From Piliocolobus tephrosceles (taxonomy: Eukaryota; Chordata; Mammalia; Primates; Cercopithecidae), in contig NC_045438.1 of the NCBI RefSeq assembly GCF_002776525.5, positions 149,336,095 to 149,400,094 on the forward strand: DNA of 64,000 nucleotides, written 5' to 3'. Numbering within the stretch: position 1 is the stretch's first letter; the number at the start of each line of letters is the position of its first letter. Below are positions 22,770-33,858 of this stretch, piece after piece. A model generated the notes under the pieces. It saw only the letters and a list, made by a program, of their open reading frames with translations, was not told where the DNA came from and did no database searches. A program made the translations under genes and the position numbers.

Positions 22770-23095
22770 AAGTCTTAGGAAAGAGTAAAACTGAAGCCCA
22801 CAAATATAGAGCTGGTACCTCAGGACTATGAGAGGAGTGAGTGCAATTTCAGATACGACTTTAACAACCCCAGCACAGGGAGCTGTGTTGCTGTCTTTGA
22901 GTACAGCACAAAGCTGTCTTTGATTGACAGGCTATCTGAAAGCTGGTGGCAGGCAACAATAGCCCTTTACTTTCTTTCTTCAGTACCCCGACTTAAGAAA
23001 CAACTCCAGGCTCACCCTTATCACTGCTAGGTGAATGTAGAGGATAAAACTAGAAACTCTTTCTTTAAAAAGAAAAAAAAAAAAAAAAAAAAGCT
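22765..23095. other. Intergenic DNA ending in a poly(A) run
   Basis: Unique-looking sequence. A run of about 21 As (23072-23092) abuts the next L1M fragment. Confidence 0.5.
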
Positions 23096-24700
23096 TTAGT
23101 TTTTAAAGCCATTTTGAATTCACAGCAAAAACTGTATACAGAGTACACAAAGAGTTCCCCCATACAGCCTGCCCTCACACTAGCACAGCCTCTCCTACTA
23201 TCAACACCTTGTATCACAGTGACACATTTGTTATAATTGATAAACCTACACTGACACACTGCTGTCACCCCAAATCCATAGTTTACATTAGGGTTCACTC
23301 TTGGTGTTGTATACATTCTAGGGATTTTACAACTGTATAATGGCATGTACTCACCTATTCAGTATCATGAGGAATAGTTTTACTGGCTTAAAAATGCTCT
23401 GTGTCCTGCCTATGCCTCCCTGTCTCCTGCTTAATCCCTGGCAACCACTCATCTTTTTACTACCTTCACAGTTTTATCTTTTCCAGAATGTCATATAATC
23501 GGAATTATATAGCATTTGGCTTTTTTTCAAATTGGCTTCTTTCTATTAGTAATATGTATTTACACTTCTTCCATGTATTTTTATAGCTTATTTCCTTTTT
23601 ACTATAAATAATATTCCATCATCTGGATGTACCACAGTTTGTTTATCCATTCACCTACTGAAGACCGTCTTGCTTCCAAGTTTTGACAATATGTGTAAAG
23701 CTGCTGTAAACATCTGTGTGCAGGTTTTTGTGTAGAAAAAGTGTTCAGTTCATTTTGGTAAATACCAAGGAGCACAACTTCTGGGTTATATGGTAAGTTT
23801 GTTTCGTTTTATAAAGAAACTGCCAAACTGTCTTCCAAAGTGGCTGTACCTTTTTGTATTCCCACCTGTAATAACAAGAGTTCCTGTTGCTCCAACTCTA
23901 TCCTGTGTTATCAGTGTTCTGGATTATAGTTCTTCTATGTGCATGGTGATAATTCATTGTTTTTCTAATTTGCATGATGTTGCTTTAATGCCATGATTTT
24001 GAACGTCTTTTTATATGCTTATTGCCATCTGTATATCTTTTTTGGTAAAGTGTCTGTGTATATCTTTGGCTCATTGTCTTTGTTTGTTTCTTATTGTTGA
24101 GATTTAAGAGTTTTTGTACATTTTGGGTAAGTCTATTATCAGATATGTCTTTTGCAAATGGTTTCTCCCCATTTCAAGCTTGTCTTTTCATTCTCTTAAT
24201 AGTGTCTTTTGCAGAACAATTTTTTTTATTTCAATGAAGTCTAACCTTTGTTATTTCTTTTATGAATCATTTATTTGATGTTATATCTAAAACATCATTT
24301 CTAAACCAAGATCATCTTGGTTTTCTTCTATGTTATCATCCAGGAGTTTTATTGTTTTGCATTTCACATTTAGGTTACAGTTCATGTTTAGGTAATTTTT
24401 GTGAAGGTATAAGGTCTGTAACTATATTCACTATTTGCCATGTAGATGTCTAGTTGTTCCAGTACCATTTGTTGAGAAGACTAGCTTTTCTCCATTGTAT
24501 TGCCTTTGCTAATTTGTCAAAGATCAGTTGACTATATTTATGTGGATCTATTTTAGAGCTCTCTATTCTGTCCCATTGGCCTATTTGTTTATTTTTTTGC
24601 CAGTGCCAAACTGCCTTGATTACTGTAGCTTTGTCTTGAAGTTGGATGGTGCCAGTCCCCCAACTTTGTTCTCCTTCCATATAGGCTCTGTTTTAGGCCA
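23096..24700 (-). mobile_element. L1M 3' half (ORF2 end plus 3'UTR)
   Basis: A long minus-strand L1: 3'UTR words at 23230-23450, then 'tgccaaactgtcttccaaagtg' (23821), 'cagatatgtcttttgcaaatg' (24141), 'cagtaccatttgttgagaag' (24460) and 'ttgattactgtagctttgtc' (24617), the last inside ORF2. Heavily mutated. It is truncated within ORF2. Confidence 0.85.
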
Positions 24701-25298
24701 ATTCCTTCTGAATGTAGTGCAAACGCATTTAACCATATTCTCTTTTTCTCTTCCTAGCTTTTCACCCTTCCTACAGTATTTGTCTTGGGAATAACTGACA
24801 AAATGGTATTCTGCTTTTTTTTTTCTCTCTGGCCTTAAGAAAATTTGATATTAGAGACATTTTTCTGTTAATTCTTCTGATAGGAAGAAGCTGGTCTAAC
24901 AAGGTGGGTAAGACAAAAGAGACCGAGAGAGATACAGGGATCAACTTCCTGGATGCTTCTGTAGTGATTTCAGACACTTTCTTCCTGGAAGATGCCAGGC
25001 AAATGAGCTTCACTGAGCATGCGTCTTTCTTAGGCCAGACCCTCTCCTATGACCACTAGGAATTAGATAAATGGTTTTAAACGCTGACTGGTGAAAAGTG
25101 CTCTTTGCTACATAAAGTTCAAAAATAAGGAAATATTGCAAGGAAAAGATTCCACAAAACATGAAGTATATTTTCCTAATGCTGGTCCATAGGAAAAAGT
25201 GAAAATGCAGTTTTTAAAAAACTATAAATATAATGTGTATATTGTTCTAATTAGAAAAAAATGTCCTTCAAGTATTTAGTAGTATTCGAAACAGGCAT
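24701..25298. other. Intergenic DNA without recognised features
   Basis: Unique-looking sequence. The minus frame at 24771-25013 (80 codons) has no recognisable features. Confidence 0.5.
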
Positions 25299-25667
25299 TT
25301 TTTTTCCCATTTTATTTTAAGTTCTGGGATATGTGTGCAGAACATGCAGGTTTATTACATAGGTATACACGTGCCGTGGTGGTTTGCTGCACCTATCAAC
25401 TTGTCATCTAGGTTTTAAGCCCCACATGCATTAGGTATTTGTCCTAATGCTCTCTCTCTCCTTGCCCACCATCCCCAACAGGCCCCAGTGTGTGATGTTC
25501 CCCTCCCTATGTCCATGTGTTCTCACTGTTCAACTCCCACTTACGAATGAGAACATGCAGTGTTTGGTTTTCTGTTCCTGTGTTAGTTTTCTGGGAATGA
25601 TGGTTTCCAGCTTCATCCATGTACATGAACTCATTCTCTTTTATGGCTGCATAGTATTCCACAAAAT
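25299..25667 (-). mobile_element. 5'-truncated L1P 3' end
   Basis: It begins with the T-run of the poly(A) and then runs through the primate L1 3'UTR ('cctatgtccatgtgttctcac', 25507) and the last codons of ORF2, ending at 'tgcatagtattccac'. It is about 370 bases, a typical short 5'-truncated insertion. Confidence 0.9.
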
Positions 25668-26630
25668 AGGCTTAAAAATGTTTACAATGCTTGGGACTAA
25701 AGCAGGAACTTCAAGACTTCCTATTGTTACATCAGTGAGATTCATTTAATAATCATATTTTAGAATACTTTAATGAAAATAATTTTTATTGTCATCAAAT
25801 TTTTAAATATTCAACACAAGTAATTTTAATTTTTGTTAATTTTCATAGTAAAAGTGGATACTTCAGACATATGCTTTCACTCATAGAAGCATATTCAAAT
25901 TGTTTTGTTCTAGTAACATAGAATTAAGAAAGTTTCTCATATTTCATTTAAAATGAATAGTGCATTTCCAGATGCAAAGAGCTATCAATAAGGTAAGAAA
26001 TGTGCTTCATTTTCTAGAATACCTGAAATAGCCACAGGTATGTTTACAAGGTCTCCACTAAGAATCTTGTAAGTAATACTGTTACTAGTTTTAGAAATGA
26101 AAGCTTCATTTGGAAGAAGTGTCCTTAGAAAGTATTTATTTATAAGTAATGACGAGGACTAGATAGAATCATTCTTGAAGAGCAGTAATCCACAATACAA
26201 AACCACTTGGTACTATTTTTAAACATCAGTATAACATCCATTTTCTATTCAATAGGAGATGATTATTATTTGGAAAGTTTTGCCTCCCAGCACTTTCTGA
26301 GTCATTATCATTACATATATAAATGTACTTTACAGAAGAAGAGAGTTCGCATGATAGTTGTCATTGCTTATGTACTATTCTTGTTTCTTGTTTTGGCCTA
26401 GTCCTTAGTCTTACCAAATTTGTTTGAAGTAACTTACTCTGGAATGCATCCTGGAAAAGTGTGTAATCCAATATTGCTTTGTAGCACAAATCTTCTCTCT
26501 CAGATTAATCAAACACAACTTCACACTCTACCACACATTTTACACAATAATAGGATTATCTTGCAATTTATCAAATGGGGACAATTTTGAACATGAAAAA
26601 GTATGTGTTAAATATTACTTTGGGACAACA
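25668..26630. other. AT-rich intergenic DNA
   Basis: No gene or repeat is recognised. Short frames only. Confidence 0.5.
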
Positions 26631-26634
26631 GGCA

Positions 26635-28020
26635 CAAACTGGACATGTCATATAAATGGAATATACAACATGTATATTATGTGTCTGGTTTCTTTCACTT
26701 AGCATAATGCTGTCAAGGTTCCTCCATGTATCAGTACTTCCTTCCTTTTTCGTGCTGAGTAATATTTCATTGTATGACTAAACGTTTTGTTTCTCCAGTC
26801 TTCAGTTGATACACACTTGGTTTGTTTCTACATTTTGGCTGTTATAAGTAATCCAGCTATGTACCAAGTATACATATTTTTGTGCAAATCTGTGTTTTCA
26901 ATCCTGATGGTACATACTGAGGAGTATAATTCCTGGGTCTTATGGTCATTCTACATTTAACTTTCTGAGAAACTGCAAAAAAATGTTTCCCACAGTGCTT
27001 GTATGATTTTACATGTCCACAGGCAATTTTGAGAGTTCTAGCATCTTTTCAGGGTCCCCAACATTTGTTCATTTGTTTAAATTATAACTATCTTAGTAAG
27101 TATAAATTGGCATCGCATTTTGGGTTGAATTTGCATTTTCCTAATGTCCAATGATACTGAATACCTTTTCATAAGCTTATCCACCATTTGTATATTTTTA
27201 TAGAAATGTCTAGTCACACCTTTTGCTCATTGTTAAAAACTTGGTTAAATTTGTTTCTATTATTGAGTTGTAAGAATTCTGTATATATTCAGGATATTTG
27301 ATCTTTATCAGATATATGATTTGCAAATACTTTCTCCCAGTTTTACCTTTCTCACTTGCTTGATAGTATCCATTAAAGTAGAAAAGGTTTAACGTTTTTT
27401 TCCTGGGTTATTTTTAAATAGTGTTTTCTTAGTGGTGCCCTGGGGATTACCATGACAACTTCATTTATAACAATATATTTTGGATTAACACGAACATAAT
27501 TTCAATAGTATACAAAAGCTTTGCTTCTATAAAGTTCTATTTCCTGTCTCTTTCATGCTGTTATTGTCACAAATTTTATCTTTTTACATTGTGTGCCCAT
27601 CAACTTAGACTTACAATTTTTTATTTATGCAGTTGTCTTTTAAATCAGATACAAGAAAAAAACGGGTTACGAACAGAAAATATGTTATACTGTCATTTAT
27701 ATTTACCTAAGTCCATACCTTTACTAGTGTTCTTTATTTTCTTTACATGTATTCGAGTTACAGTCTCGTGATCTTTCTCTTTAACCTGCAGGACTCTTTT
27801 CAATGTTTCCTAGGGGGCAGGTCTGCTAGTAGTAAACTCTCTTTGTGTTTGCTTTTCTGGCAATATCTTAATTTCTCTATTTTAAAAGAATTATTCTACC
27901 AGAGATGGTATTCTTGATTGACAGTTTTTGTCTCTCAGGCCTGTGAATATGTCATCCCATTTTCTTCTAGTCTCCATGGTTTCTGATGAGAAATCTGCTG
28001 TTAATTTTATTAAGCATCTC
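26635..28020 (-). mobile_element. L1M fragments (3' end joined to 5' region)
   Basis: 26635-27410 follows the reverse of the old-L1 3' end ('ctgagtaatatttcattgta', 26755; 'gatatatgatttgcaaatac', 27312). 27415-28020 follows a far more 5' part of an L1 ('gcaggtctgctagtagtaaac', 27818; 'gtttctgatgagaaatctgc', 27979). The middle of the element is missing, so this is either an internally deleted copy or two abutting copies. Confidence 0.65.
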
Positions 28021-28189
28021 TGATATGTAATGCATCTTTTTTCTCATGCTAATTCCAATTTCCAAAATGTTTTAAAATTATCATCATGATGTCTTCTTTG
28101 AATCCATTAGTTATTTATTTGTATGCTGCTTAGTATCTAAATATTTTGAGATATTATAGTTGTCCCCTTTTATTTCTACATTTGTTGTA

Positions 28190-28690
28190 AAACCCCAAAA
28201 GCTAATTTGAGTACATTTTGCATAGTAAGCCAAACACTGACATATCACTGATCAGGAGCAGAGAAAGGTTTATTTGATTTGGCCAAAGCATGAGAAGAGG
28301 AGAGGCAGACTCTCAAATCCAACATGGCTTTGAACATAACTTGTGACTTTTATGAGTAAGGTAAGTATGCAGGAGGTGAGTTCCACAGTGATCAAAGCTG
28401 CTTGCATCCCTCAGTTGATCAAACTCCTGAACGCCATCGAGGAGGTCAGCATGACCTAAGAATTACTGTTCTCTGAAAAACAAGCTCATTAATCAAGTAG
28501 GCAACTCCCAAGGGTCAGGATGTGAAGTTAATCAATTATTAGTGACTACTCTCTCTCTATGGAAATGACTAAGCGCAAGCAATCATGCATGGAAGAAGAA
28601 AAGGACAAAGAGAAAGGAAAATAAGTAAAGCAAACACCTTAAGATTTTTAAAATATAGGCTGTGTTACACTTTAATCTTACTTGGCACAG
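28190..28690 (-). mobile_element. LTR-like insertion in L1M
   Basis: A block unlike L1 splits the host. On minus it has a poly(A) signal AATAAA (28274-28269) near its 3' end and no coding sequence, as for a solo LTR. Family and exact ends are not resolved. Confidence 0.4.
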
Positions 28691-29239
28691 AAAACATACT
28701 AAGTATGGTTCTAATACTATAGAGTTTGTTCAGAATCACTTTATAATCTGGTATATAGTCTATTTTTATTAATGTTCCATGTACAATTGAAAAGAATATG
28801 TATTTTGCAGTTATACTGTACAGTATTCTATATGTTTAAATGAAGTCGAGTATATTAATCACGTTGCCTCATCATCTGTATCATCTATATCTTTACTAAT
28901 TTTGTCCTGTTAATTTTATCAGTAACTGGGAGTTGTCAGTAAAATCTTCTCCTACTTGCCTGCTTCTTTCATTTCTCTAAGAGATTTTCTTTATATATTT
29001 GGAGGCTGTATTATTGGGTAAATATAAATTTAGAATCTCATTTCTTTGTTTTAAATTCATTATTAAATGATCAAATTTTTATCTCTATAATATCTACTGC
29101 TTTAACTTCTAATTTATCTAATATTAGCATAACTATATAACATTTAGTGTTTGTATGGAATGTTTTTTCTGTTCTTTTACTTTCAATATTTTTGCCACTG
29201 TATTTAAAGTATGTATTAAAGGAAATAAAAACTATTTTA

Positions 29240-29755
29240 CCCCAAAATGTATTTTTTTGATATATTTTGAAATGGTTGCCTTGAGACTAGCAGACTGAGG
29301 TAGGGGAAATTTGCATCTCTAGAGAATCTTCATTAATGCAGCCATGCCATCCATTTCTATGCCTCTCTTGGATCTAGGAGAGATTGAGAGTCTGACACCT
29401 TCAAAATCTGAAAAGAAACATTTACCATCTATTCTCTATAAGGGAGGCTTCATCTACATAACAAATCCAACTTTGCTAGCCAAACCTATTTGTTTCTCCC
29501 TCTCATGATCTGTCTTTCCAGTAAACCTGATTTACCCACATAACCTATTTGGGGCCATGCTCTGAGTCTGCATTTTTTTCAGTGGCCTCAGGATGGTATA
29601 TAAGCTTCTGTATCTTATTGTTGGGTTGAGTCTTCATTCTGAAGACTCCCATGTAAACATGTTAAATAAATTTGTATACCTTTTCTCCTAGTAATCAATC
29701 AGTCTCATGTCAGGGATTTTTCAGTGAACCTTTAGGGGACCAAGAGCCTATGGCT
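29240..29755 (+). mobile_element. Solo LTR, probably ERVL-type
   Basis: Promoter-like TATATAA at 29597-29603 is followed 68 bases later by a poly(A) signal AATAAA (29665-29670). A C/T-rich stretch and an 'aacctttaggggacc' terminal region follow, as seen in class III LTRs. No internal viral sequence adjoins it. It interrupts the L1M. Confidence 0.55.
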
Positions 29756-29984
29756 TCCATAGTTTCTTATAAGCAACCTATCATTGTTATTTTTACGCAG
29801 TCATTTCCTTTGTCTTTTAATTCAAACACACTATTTACTTTTAATATAATCATTGATACATATATTTGAGTTTATATCATTTTACTGTTATCTAGCCCAT
29901 TTTTCTCCTAAATTAACTTATCGAGATTAGCTCATTTTATCTTAGCCCATTTTCCTCTTATATTAACTTACCAAGTATGATCCT

Positions 29985-31666
29985 CCAGCTTTGTTCTTCT
30001 TCCTCAGCATTGATTTAGCTATTTGGGATTTTTTGTGGTTCCATAAAATTTTCAGGATTTTTATTTATTTATGTGAAAACTTTGTTTTTTTCATACAAGG
30101 TAAGAATTTTAGAACAGTTTATTTTCTCTTATCTATCTTCTGACTTCTGTGCCTCTTATTTTTGGTATTTTAATTCAATGTGCATTTTAAATCCCAGGAG
30201 ACATTATTTTATTATAGTTTTATGCAATCTATATATACATATACATATATGTGTGTGTATATATACACACACACATATATATTTTATGCAATCTATAGAT
30301 ACATATATGTATATGTGTATGTATACAACATATGTCTATATGTGTATATATATAGATTGTATACAACTATAATAAAATTCCATTGATAGGAATTACACTG
30401 AATCTGTGCATTGCTTTGGGCAGTATGAATATTTTGACAATATTGATTCTCTCAGTCTATAAACATGAAATATTTTTCCATTTATGTGTATTTTTTTATT
30501 TTTTAATCAATATTTTATAGTTTTCAGTGTGTAGATTTTTTACCTCCTTGGTTAAATTTCTTCCTAAGGATTTTACTATTTTGGATGCTGTTGTAAATGT
30601 GAATGTTTTCTTGATTTCTTTATTGTATAGTTTGTTGCTAGTGTAGAGAAACACTAGTAATTTTTGTATATTAATTTTCTATCCTGAATTCATTTATTAG
30701 TTCCAGTACTTTTTTGATAGAGTACTTAGGGTTTTCTCTCTATATATAATATGCCATCTGCAAACAGATACAATTTTAACTCTTCCTTTCCCATTTGGAA
30801 GTCTTTTCTTTATTTCTATTGCCTAATTTCTCTGGCTAGGACTTCTAGTACCCTATTGGAAAAAACAAGTGGTAAAAGTGCACATTCTTACCTATGTACT
30901 GATTGTAAGGGAAAAGCTTTCAGCTTTTCACCAAGAATGATGTTACCTCTGGTCTTGTCATATGCAGCCTTTATTGTACTGAGGTACATTCTTTGCAGAT
31001 CTAATTTGTTGAATGTTTTTATCATGAAGAATGTTGAATTTTGGCAAATGCCTTTCCTGCGTCTCTTGAGATAGTCACATGGTTTTTATCCTTAATGTTG
31101 TTAATGTAGTGTATGAAATTTGTTAATTTGCATATGTTGAATCTTTCTTGCATTCCAGGAATAAATCTCACTTGATCATGGTGAATGAGTCTTTTATGGG
31201 TTGTTGATTTCAGTTTGTCAATATTCTATTTAGCATTTTTACATCAATGTTCATCAAGAATATTGGCTTGTAATTTTTATTTCATATTATGACCTTGTCT
31301 GGCTTTGCTATCAGGGTAATGCTGGCCTCACAAATTAAGTCTGGTAGTATTACTTTCATTTCAATTTTTGGGAAGTTTGAGAATAATTGGTATTAATTAT
31401 TCCTTAAATGTTTGGTAGAATTCAGCAGTAAAGGCATCTCGTCCTGAGCTTTTCTTTGATGAAAGACTTTTTGTTACTGCTTCAATCTTCTTACTTATTA
31501 TTGGTTTGTTCAGGTTTTCTATTTCATAATGATTCAGTATTGGTAGATCGTATCCAGGAATGCTTCATTTTCTTCTGGATTATCCAATTTGTTTGTATAT
31601 AATTGTTCAGAATAGTTTCTAATAATCCTTTGTATTTCTGTAGTATCAGTTATAAGTGTCATCTTT
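29985..31666 (-). mobile_element. Outer host L1 (segment 1, ORF2 RT region)
   Basis: Reverse-strand ORF2 sequence in order from the C-terminal side of the RT domain ('atcctccagctttgttcttct', 29980) through 'gatagagtacttaggg' (30715) to 'tttgtatttctgtagtatcag' (31630). It continues at 33124, 42627 and 45506 after nested insertions. Stops throughout, so no protein is made. Confidence 0.8.
30218..30362. repeat. (TA/CA)n microsatellite expansion in L1
   Basis: Alternating TATACA/TGTGTA tracts lie between two copies of a 15-base word (30218-30232 and 30283-30297). A partial inverted copy of that word follows at 30347-30362. Confidence 0.85.
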
Positions 31667-33123
31667 TTTTCTTTAAAAATATTTTTAAGTTCTGGAACAC
31701 ATGTGCAGGACATGCAGGTTTGTTACATAGGTAGACGTGTGCCATGGTGGTTTGCTGCACCAATCAACCTATCACTTACGTGTTAAGCACAGCATACATT
31801 AGTTATTCATCCTGATACTCTCCTTCCCCCTGCCTCCTCCTCCCAACAGGCCTCAGTATGTGTTGTTTCCCTCCCTGTGTCCATGTATTCTCATTGTTCA
31901 GCTCCCACTTATAAGTGAGAACAAACAGTGTTTGGCTCTCTGTTCCTGTGTTAGTTTGCTGTGGATGATGGCTTCCAGCTCCATCCATGTCCCTGAAAAG
32001 GACATGATCTCATTCCTTTTTATGGATGCATAGTATTCCATGGTATGTATGTACCACATTTTCTTTATCCAGTCTATCACTGATGGGCATTTGGGTTAAT
32101 TCCATGTTTTTGCTATTGTGAATAGTGTTGCAATGAACTATTCACATGTAGAACGGTTTATATTCCTTTGTGTATATACCCAGCAATGGGATTGCTGGGC
32201 CAAATGGTATTTCTGGTTTTAGATCTTTGAGGAATCGCCACACTGTCTCCCACAATGGTTGAACTAATTTACATTCCCATAAACAGTGTAAAGGAGTTCT
32301 TATTTCTTCACAGCCTTGCCAGCATCTGTTGTTTCTTGACTTTTTAATAATCACCATTCTGACTGGCATGAGATGGTATCTCATTGTGGTTTTGATTTGC
32401 ATTTCTCTAATAATCAGTGATGTTGAGCTTTTTTTTCATGTTTGTTGGCCACATAAATGTCTTCTTTTGAGAAGTGCCGGTTCATGTCCTTTGCCTGCTT
32501 TTTAATGGGGTTGATTTTTTCTTGTAAATTTGTTTAAGTTCCTTGTAGATTCTGGATATTTGACCTTTGTTAGATGGAAAGATTGCAAAACTTTTCTCTC
32601 ATTCTCCCATGTCTGTTCATTCTGATGATAGTTTATTTTGCTGTGCAGAAGCTCTTTAGTTTAATTAGATCCCATTTTTCAATTTTTGCTTTTGTTGCAA
32701 TTGCTTTTCATGTTTTTTGTCACAAAATCTCTGCTCCTGATTATGTCCTAAATGGTATTGCCTAGATTTTCTTCTAACGTTTTTATAGTTTTGGATTTTA
32801 CACTTAAGTCTTTAATCTATAAGGTATAAGAAAGGGGTCCAGTTTCAATTTCCTGCATATGGCTAGCCAGTTCTCCCAGCACCACTTATCAAATAGGGAA
32901 CCCTTTCCCCATTGCTTGTTTTTGTCAGGTTTGCTGAAGATAAGATAGTTGTAGATGTGTGGTCTAATTTCTGAGTTCCATATTTTATTCCATTTTTCTA
33001 CGTGTCTGTGTTTTTATGAGTACCATGCTGTTTTGGTTACTATAGCCTTATAGTATAGTTTGAAGTTGGGTAGCCTGATGCCTCCAGCTTTGTTCTTTTT
33101 GCTTAGGATTGTCTTGACTAGTA
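31667..33123 (-). mobile_element. 5'-truncated L1P insertion in host L1
   Basis: A primate L1 from its 3'UTR (31690-31900) into ORF2. The minus strand encodes ORF2 C-terminal words such as MWYIHTMEYYASIKRNE and KPEIPFGPAIPLLGIYTKEY, in broken frames. A degenerate target-site duplication of about 13 bases (near 31654-31666 and 33124-33136) flanks it, and the host L1 resumes after it. Confidence 0.9.
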
Positions 33124-33858
33124 ATGTATCATCTTTCATTTCTAATCTTATTTATTTGAATCTTCTCTCCTTTTCCTCTTCTAGCTAAGAGTTTCTCAAT
33201 TTTATCTTTCATAAGCAAACTCAGTTTTGTTAATCTTTTTTAATGCTTTTCTAGTCTCAGTTTCATTTATTTCTGCTCTGCTCATTTCTTTTTTTTCTTC
33301 CTCCTTCCAACTTTGGTTTTAGTTTATTCTTCTTTTTCTAATTCCCTGTAGTGTAATGTTAGGTTTTTTATTTAAAGTCTTTCTTTTTTATTAATGTAGG
33401 CATTTGTTGCTATAAACTTTCTTCTTAAAACTGCTTTTGCTTCATTCCATAAGTTTTGGTATGTTATGATTCCATTTTCATTGTCTGTAGATATTTTTAA
33501 ATTTCCTTTTGAGGCCTTCTTTGACCCATTGGTTGTTCATGAGTGTGTTAATTCCCATATGTTTGTGAATTTTCAAATATTTTATATTATTCATTTCTAG
33601 TTTTATAGCATTGTGGTTGGAAAATATACTTGACATGATTTCAACATTCTTAGAAATATATTCAAACTTCTTTGTGGCCTAAAATATAATCTATCCTAGA
33701 GAATGTTCCATGTGTAATTGAGAAGAATGTGTATTCTGCTGCAGTTGGATAAAATGTTCTATAAATTTTTAGATCCCTTTGGTTTAACGTGAAGGTCATA
33801 TTCAATTCTTTATTAATTTAATTCTGAATGATCTATCCACTGTTGAAAGTGGAGTATT
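33124..33858 (-). mobile_element. Outer host L1 (segment 2, ORF2 RT/endonuclease)
   Basis: The host resumes with the L1 reverse words 'cttatttatttgaatcttctc' (33148), 'cattccataagttttggtat' (33443) and 'ttccatgtgtaattgagaag' (33706). It ends in a GAAAGTGGAGTATT word at 33845-33858 that recurs at 42627. Confidence 0.8.

Larger units (their letters stand above)
28021..29900 (-). mobile_element. L1M ORF2 5' part, split by two LTRs
   Basis: L1 endonuclease/RT-region words in reverse order occur at 28095-28185, 28700-29230 ('aatgttccatgtacaattga', 28772) and 29760-29900 ('cctttgtcttttaattcaaa', 29807). They are interrupted by LTR-like inserts at about 28190-28690 and 29240-29755. The three pieces are colinear, which supports one host element. 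Confidence 0.65.
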
